Below, piece by piece: positions 20,101-26,000 of a DNA stretch of 26,000 nt. Position numbers and translations under genes: made by a program. Position 1 is the stretch's first letter. Every line of letters starts with the position of its first letter. This stretch comes from Bugula neritina. Lineage: Eukaryota > Bryozoa > Gymnolaemata > Cheilostomatida > Bugulidae. Location: positions 1-26,000 of the forward strand of contig CAXIUT010000280.1 of the NCBI GenBank assembly GCA_964035545.1, written 5' to 3'. The notes under the pieces were generated by a model. It saw only the letters and a program-made list of their open reading frames with translations. It was not told where the DNA came from and ran no database searches.

Positions 20101-23100
20101 AAAGCTGCAAACGCATCATAATTGCTGACACAAGCAGATTCTTTTCTTCTATCGAAAAAGCTACAAAATAATAAATACTGCTCGGCGTAGCGATTTGAAA
20201 AGAAGACATGTCTGCATTTTTAACGCCTTTGCAACGCACGCTATGAATACTATCAAACCTCAAGAAAATACCACCTGCGTCGCTTCTAAGGCAGATAGAT
20301 TCAGATTGATGACAGCTGCGAAGCGACTCGTACGAGTGGAAAAATCTAAGGTGGCTGCTGCCAACAACAGCGATTTGACGGCTCCATTTCGAGTCATGTG
20401 AGCTTTTCTTCCATATCCAAAACGTGGAACTCATATCCAGCAAATTCATTTTTGAATTCTTACTACGCGGTAACCTGTCAGAAATGTGAGATTTGTTACT
20501 GATATGAGAATCTGAGAAAAAAGTCGATAAGCGAAGCAATCCACCGGTTGAATTAAAAATTTTCAAGCTTTCACCTTGCGAAAGCTCAGTAGATACTGAA
20601 TCTCCAGCTGCAGAGTTTTCAATTTCGTCTGCTTGTGCAAAAAATCCACACAACTGAAGAAATTGCCGACCTGCTGTTGGGGTTAAAGTTATGTTCAATA
20701 TAGCGGACGACTCAACCGTGGCAAAAATACTGGCAAAATTATCTTTCTTCGATGAAATTCCATGCGTGCGATTGAAATCGGAAGCATTCCCCCCAAATTG
20801 GTCTGACAACTCTGGGACGTCAATAATCAACCGCTTATGCCAAGGCTCAATGAAAGGCTCCCAGGCTCCGTCATCGGCATTCCAGTAATCAGAGTAAACA
20901 GTTAGCAAACAATCAATACGCCCTTGAGAACCTTCTTCAGGCAAATCATATTGATGAGCATCGACTGATAGATCTGAAGCACCCAGGCGCAGTATTGGGG
21001 TGATGAATTGGGTCTCATAGTCGATAAATGAAACTTCCAGTTTCTCGACAGTCAAATTGAAGTGAATATTCATACCTAACGCTTCTGAACGCCTCTTCGC
21101 TACTAAAACATTTGCTTTCTTAATATCAAAATTGTCGTGAGAAAAAGCCCGTTTCTTTTCAATAAAATCTGAATCGTCAACGAAAACTGGCAAGCTGGCA
21201 AAGCATTTTGACAAAACGGAAACATCCAAGCGAGAAAAATCAAAAGAAACTTCCTTGAAGCTAAAATGAGCCAGAAACACATCAGTATTAAGACTAGGTG
21301 GCTTCGGTGGAGGACACACAGACAAGATCCATTCTATTGCCGCCGGTTTCATAAGAAACTTTCCCGCCTTAAACGTGCCATCTCTTAATCCTGCCAGATC
21401 TGAAGGTGCATTGAAGCACTTTCGCTTTGAACCTTGCAGATAGTATTTTTAATGCTCATTATGGACTGTGAGAATCGAAAGAATAATATCAGACGATTTT
21501 TGTCTGTCTGTCTTGTCAAAACAACCCCCAATCCCTTCAAATGAACGTTTGAAACGAGCATTCTGTGATATTAAAAATCTTGTCCGGTTTTGTGATGTCG
21601 AACTACTCTTTCCAAGATCGACGCGAGTTGACAGATCTCCTAAATTAACATTTCTTGCCCTGGATGGATGGATCAGGGGTAAATTTTCACAAAACGATCT
21701 AAACTTCAAATATGCAACAGACAATTCTTGCAGAAAAATAGCATTTCCGAGATGAAAACTTTCGCTTCGATTTCTTCACTGCCTTTAGGATGATACCGGA
21801 CACTCAGGATGTCATCGTCGTCTGTATGCAAAATGGAATAGTCTTGTCTTTCAACATAAACTTTAACGTCAGGAGATGAAATATCAGCTTCGCCTTTGCC
21901 ATCCTTATGCTCAAAAATCAATCTAAGCATAACCATAGATATTAAAACCGGGGCACGTTTGGCTGCACCTAAGAAAGCATCCACATCAGGCGTTGAGGTT
22001 AGCGAAAACTCGGTTTGGTCAAGGGTTTTCAGCTTCATTGGCCACGAAAACCATTATCTGTAAATTCTCAACCAACAGGCAAACATTGAAACGAGTTTTC
22101 GAGTAAGATACTGTATTCAATATGTCAGAGGATTCTTGCTGTAACGTATTATCTACAAGCATAGGCGAAGACGTCCAGCAGTTTAAGCCCAAAGAATCAG
22201 AAACAAAGGAGAACTGCTGGTGCGAACAGGCGAAAAGAAGCTGCGACAGATGAAAATTTATCCATGCTTCGTCCTTTTGAATTTGCAAAGCAATCGAAAA
22301 TGACAAACTGAAAAGTTGTCGGGATATTCCTCTACTTCGCAGCCACGTTTCGCAAGAAAGGAACGGTACTTTTAGATTGGCTTCCCAATCAAAGTTTCTT
22401 TCTCCAGAAAAGTCAGAAAATTCCTCATGCTTATACAAAGCGCTAAAAAAAACTTGATCGAATCTAAACATAAGCGCATCGCGCTCAGTGAAATTGGAGC
22501 GGATATCAACAATCCGAGGAAGAAACACGGCTACTTGATTTATTCGTGCAGTCAGATCAAGATTAATATCAAGTGAAACGTTACTGTCTCCTTCTGGGAC
22601 GGGGAACACTTTCGCGAAGTAATCCACAACAGCTGAGAGCAAAGGTAGTGATACCGATATTCGAAGCGGCCGGATGTCCACAAATGCTCTAAGCCAAGGT
22701 ATACCATTTTCGTCTAAATCCCTTTTAATCTCGACAAGCAATAAATCTTGACCGTCCATATTCGAATTTTTTTCTAAGCCCCACGCAGAATCATTCCACA
22801 GAATGCTTTCAGGCGAAGTGGAATCAGGATGAGTTCCTCCAGCGTAAACTCTCTTTATGTTCAAATAAAACAGCGCTATCGGAGTAGCATTTCGTGGAAA
22901 AATGTCGCTCCATGGTGCTCTTAAGAGTAGCAGCATTTCGCATATTTCCAATGATGCAATGTGTTTCCCTGGATTAGTCACAAATTAAATGCCAGCTTCT
23001 TTACACAAACCCGGGCCCTGATCGAGGACCTATCTATCGGATCGGTAGAGACATGTTCTGACGAAGGTGAGTCTGCGTTATTCATTTTCAAAAGATCCTC

Positions 23101-26000
23101 TCCAAATTCAACCAAATTTTTTACAGATTTAGGGCAAAGCCAACAAGAAAAACCCCCAACTTCGCAAAAGGCAGGTATAGCTGCCTCGGTATATGAAAAT
23201 CCTGCAACCTCTTTTTTTTTGCAAAAAAATCAGATATGAAAAGGGCACCAGTCTTCGCAGAAATCCCGATAGTTGGAAAAAGACTGTTTCCAAAAGAGGT
23301 TTCAAGGTTCTCTAATGTCAACATTCGTCTTTGAGAAGTTTGATTCCATATTTGAACCTCTGCAATCCTCAAAGCCATAAACTCCGCCATTAATGTTCTC
23401 TTCATAGTAAATTCATTGCTTGCCTTGGACACAGATTCTATACGAAGGTTTGCAAAACAGTCACCTCGTCTATCGAGGACTTTAATGGATACCCGCGGAA
23501 GAACAATATTCCTTTTCCACAGTAATTTGCTTGCTAAGTCGCTGCTTATGTCCTCAGACAACGAAAGCAAAAGTGAGCTAGCGCTCACTTTGTCGCCCAC
23601 GGTATTATTTTCGCACTCGTTGCTTAAGTACAACGCTTGATTTAGTTTGGTATGTAGGAATATCAAACGTTTTAAGCTATCTGCACTTGCGCAGACGCAA
23701 AACTCAGAGTCCCTATTGAACTCGACATAAGATTCCACTACAGGAACAGCAGGACTCGATGGACACAAACTGAAGTACCGTGTATCTGTGAGGCTCAAAG
23801 GACCAATAAGGGGTGTGCTGTCTTTCGATTTGTTCAAAATTGTGCTTGCAGAAAGTATGACTCGCGCCAAATCCAATTCAAGCCGATCAATTCGAATGCA
23901 AACCTTAACGGCATTAATACCTTCAACAAGGCCATCTGAAACACCCAAACCAATGCCACCTGGAATTGAAATTTCCAAGGCGTCACATACCTCGAAATTT
24001 TGACTGTTTTCGACGCAATGCACATCTTCACACGGCATTGCTTGGGAGCATGCTAGCAAAAATGTTGGGCTCTCAATGGTGAGTGAAATTTGACAGCGAG
24101 GTCGCTTTTCGATGGCGTCATGAAACATACCTAAGTTAAAAACTTTAGCCATTACGATTTGATCAATAACCTTTTCTTCTAGTGAGCTCGGCGTTACTAT
24201 ACTTCCAAAAAAACTAGACAATTTTGACAAAAGTTTAGTTTCGCACCACAGGCAGAAAGGCCGCAGGACTAAGTCTACTGAGTAGAAGCTTGATTCTGTA
24301 GAGTAGTTACAACTAGCAGCACAACCATAAGCAGATGTCCAGGATTGATCAGACTCCAGTTTTATTGATGAAGCAGGCAAAAACTTGTCGGCATTTGTCC
24401 CCAAATAATTGTCACGGAATGAAAAAACTTCAGATCCTGACGCCGCATCAAATACATGCATACGTGCCAATCCAAATGAAAACTCAAGCATTGATTTTCC
24501 TGCTACCATCTTTGAATGCACGGAACTCAATGTAGCATTCAGTATCACGGAATCGGCTTCATCACGCATACTAAACAAAATCTCACGGAATCCAACGCAT
24601 ATATTGAAATTATGGTTCTCAAAAACAGATGATCGGTTGCTGCCTTCAAGATACGTCAGCAAAGTTTGCTGGCATTTGAATTTGTCTTTGAAGCTCAATT
24701 CAAAGGTTGGGTCAGATCTAGAAAAAAACCACGCGGATTGACCCCGCATCTGATGAATCGTGCAAATTTCAAGTTCTGCCAAGCTACGAAAGGCTAAGAC
24801 TTGAGCTATGGTCATATTTTTTTCAACCTCATGCAACTGCGACAAGTCTTGCTTACAATTGCGAATAAAAGTAAGTTCTTGAACAGTACTGGCCGGCTCA
24901 ATCAAACGTTTGTATTGTTCCATATAAGCTCGACGGGCAATCAAAAGCTTGGCCATGCTAAACCAGCTAGCTCGGGATAAGCGTTTTCTAGCACTTTCCT
25001 TGATCCTAGTGATAGCATAAGCCCACCAAGCTCGCGGAGCCACCACTGGACTTAATTCAGGGGCGTTCGGCGTTAGTCGAAAGTTGATTCAAATAGTATA
25101 GAAACAGGCGAACCGCTCGCTGAGAGCAGTTGCCACATATGGAACTCAATTTTATCGTAGCTCCTAAATTCCATTTCGTCGGACCCTGTTCGATAAATTC
25201 CTCAGCAGCTTGGAAGAGACAGTTGAATCCGAATAAATGCAGTAGGGGTATACACTTGTCTGAAGATTCAGAAGTTGATGATTTTATATTGTCTTTATAT
25301 GACAAATCATTTTCACAATCATAAAAGGTCATCCTGTTCCGAGAATTAACACCTGAAACGTATTGATCCAATATCATGGAGATTGAAAGGAAAGAAAGTC
25401 TCAGTATGTGTTCAAAATGAAGGCCACCAGGCAGCGCATTCGAGCAATCCACAGCGGGAGTCTTAGGACATAGGGAAAAATCCTTTATTGAAGCCCGAAT
25501 ACTAAAGAGCTCACTTTGGGGGTGAAGACCCGCAATTACCCTCACATCAGCATCACGAATACTCAACTCGAAGTTGCGAAACATAGCCTCACTGAGCTTA
25601 TTCTTCAGTTTGTCGGAAAATGACAAGGTATTTTTAATATCGCTCCCATCAGCTAGCTGCTGATTCACTTTGGATAGGCTGCATCGTCGAGAATAGTCAG
25701 AAGCATCAATTTCTCGACGTTTCTGCTCATTTCGAACGGATTCATCGTTGGCGCCGCATTTTCCAATTCGCAGTGTTACAGCAAGCCCATCAATTTCGAT
25801 ACTGCAAGCGACTTCTAGCAAGCTCTTCCAATGAATTGAAATGCTCAGTTTCCCCACCACTCCATGCACGAGATCAAGAGATGTATATTCATCAATCCAA
25901 GCAACAACATTTTGTGGGCGAAGTTTGATGTCGTCGAGAAGAATTTTTCCGTGAGCTAAATCAAGTTTGTCAACCTCTAAATCTTCGACCAGTTCGTGGA
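10736..26000 (-). CDS. VPS13: Giant VPS13-family bridge-type lipid transfer protein (5' partial, frame broken at about nine places)
   Basis: One gene of at least 15.3 kb, roughly 5,080 codons in the window; the first codons lie beyond 26000. VPS13 proteins are rod-like bridges that move phospholipids in bulk between organelles at membrane contacts. Order on the protein: chorein N-terminus (25752-26000), bridge repeats with the conserved PRAWWAYAI motif near 25020, PH domain (about 20100-20430), VAB/SHR-BD region (about 15950-18990), C2 (about 14940-15285), a C2-like region apparently split by a PDZ-like domain (about 13840-14630), VPS13 C-terminal region (about 12200-13690), and a PX domain (to 10736). 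At this length it exceeds the common 3,000-4,000 residues. Longest uninterrupted stretches are 25057-26000, 23121-25046, 22019-22981, 14993-21352 and 10770-15041; each passes to the next by a one-base frame change or, at 21449, an in-frame TAA. The stop at 10770 is probably false: restoring frame in the C run at 10959-10962 completes the PX domain to a stop at 10736. The family call is certain; whether the gene is functional is not. Confidence 0.93.
12200..12890 (-). other. VPS13 C-terminal Gly-rich amphipathic region (ATG2-C-like)
   Basis: Contains LGSPVQLLGSFGKGAYSFFYEP, then repeated Gly-rich turns (GAGMGRGARELI, GVTSGFYVLGAGVGGGLTDI, GVGKGIIGLFLKPLCGLLD). These match the conserved block near the C-terminus of VPS13 and ATG2 proteins, thought to bind membranes or lipid droplets. 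It is uninterrupted here. Confidence 0.88.
13530..13690 (-). other. VPS13 C-terminal conserved block, start
   Basis: FGVDVRLSGLGISIVDTL, then ELAYLSVSGINGYF and VDSIQLDNQM match the family pattern of GIGISLID, ELLYLSL.GI and I.DLQIDNQ found at the beginning of the VPS13 C-terminal domain. Confidence 0.85.
14211..14441 (-). other. PDZ-like domain inside a C2-like region
   Basis: Reads SELSMGIQI (carboxylate-loop-like strand), then FTVQSIMPDSFASRDGRIVPGM, KITRVNEVQI and a helix TLDDLQRLLYSG. This is the standard PDZ order, including the G-x-I-x-x-G-M-x-I-x-x-V-N core. Upstream (about 14480-14630) VVTVLRAKQIP...AYCVVSYG resembles the first half of a C2 domain, and downstream (about 13840-14030) VSVYLRDSFD...VLVGTGQITLPD resembles its second half. 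Confidence 0.65.
14940..15285 (-). other. C2 domain of VPS13 (split by a frame break)
   Basis: LWVGVLEARDLSIQDLFSSDPYVVL, then NNSLNPIFDE and LTVEVYDKDLLSSDDFM carry the five aspartates expected of a calcium-binding C2 site. At 15052-15053 the frame slips; in the new frame the domain continues SSFVPLSSLEEG to the final strand IRLCLQLA. One extra G after the ATG would give the canonical DDFMG. Confidence 0.88.
15950..18990 (-). other. VAB / SHR-BD region of VPS13
   Basis: Successive beta repeats with the family's N-containing strands: ATIVNSLDQDLSLCF (about 18770-18810), LTIENVLPFPVSIG (about 17820-17860), VVIVNWSGLALRYS (about 17145-17190) and PRFMVVNKCKQPVTLF (about 16700-16750). The conserved asparagine of each repeat binds Pro-x-Pro-type adaptor motifs in yeast Vps13, which recruit the protein to particular organelles. 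Confidence 0.82.
20095..20430 (-). other. PH domain within VPS13
   Basis: FWIWKKSSHDSKWSRQIAVV, then SSHLRFFHS, GIFLRFDSIHSV, SSFQIATPSSIYYFVAFS and a C-terminal helix EEKNLLVSAIMMRL give the typical PH seven-strand plus helix order. Plant VPS13 proteins also carry PH and C2 domains; animal and yeast ones differ. Confidence 0.72.
25752..26000 (-). other. Chorein N-terminal domain (partial at window edge)
   Basis: Starting at the edge: ELVEDLEVDKLDLAHGKILL, then DDIKLRP, HGVVGKLSISIHWKSLLE and CSIEIDGLAVTL. This matches the VPS13/ATG2 chorein pattern of NL...QL.LGIWGGDV.L.NL.I, G.IGKL.LKIPWK.L and V.I.GL.LL. About 12-20 residues of the domain lie outside the window. Confidence 0.92.

Noticed and set aside
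22943-22981. A 38-nt GT-AG intron (TGT|GTGTAAAG...CTAATCCAG) as the cause of the VPS13 frame change
   Set aside because: It fits the frame and has a CTAAT near the acceptor, but the removed residues look like normal VPS13 strand sequence, the length is below the 57-107 nt seen for other introns here, and a single extra T restores the frame equally well. Kept as an alternative only.
1-26000. CRISPR arrays, transposons, viral or bacterial-type operons
   Set aside because: No spaced direct repeats, terminal inverted repeats, transposase, integrase or polymerase motifs were seen; the tandem arrays have no unique spacers.

Overview
This window is nuclear DNA from a compact eukaryotic genome. It carries a Pol III-type tRNA gene, protein genes with GT-AG introns, and families found only in eukaryotes (Mediator, ER membrane complex, a kinesin motor, VPS13). 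The sequence does not fix the lineage. Short introns in small genes, long uninterrupted coding runs in large genes and gaps of tens of bases between gene ends suggest a unicellular or simple alga or protist; a red alga is one possibility, but this is a guess.

Layout, left to right. Bases 2-76 may be the tail of a plus-strand gene with an octapeptide repeat. A minus-strand tRNA-Ile(UAU) lies at 135-206. Two small spliced genes then meet tail to tail: a three-exon EMC5 homologue (plus, 1246-1752) and a three-exon MED22 homologue (minus, 1828-2361). Their exons are too short to stand out in a simple open-frame scan and were recovered by joining frames at splice sites. From 2362 to 4162 is a repeat-rich spacer: a pyrimidine-rich 81-bp tandem repeat, a GAAA microsatellite and a purine-rich 33-bp tandem array of about 11-12 copies. 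A THUMPD1/Tan1-like tRNA acetylation adaptor (plus, 4163-5005) ends 27 bases from the end of a giant kinesin-7/CENP-E-like motor gene (minus, 5033-10318).

The right 15.3 kb is one minus-strand gene for a very large VPS13-family bridge-type lipid transfer protein. Its N-terminal chorein domain runs off the window at 26000 and its true C-terminus is probably at 10736. In translation order it holds the chorein N-terminus, a long repetitive bridge region, a PH domain, the VAB (SHR-BD) region, a C2 domain, a C2-like region that seems to be interrupted by a PDZ-like domain, the VPS13 C-terminal region, and a terminal PX domain.

The most striking observation is that this VPS13 reading frame is broken at about nine places by what look like single-base gains or losses. 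Most lie in or beside homopolymer runs, and conserved family sequence resumes on the other side. Two breaks cut cleanly through recognisable domains (C2 and PX). The nearby kinesin and THUMPD1 frames are intact. Assembly indels, a very young pseudogene or recoding could explain this; transcript and raw-read data would separate them. The genes serve separate housekeeping roles (ER membrane insertion, transcription, tRNA modification, mitosis, membrane contact sites) and nothing suggests an operon-like or defence system.
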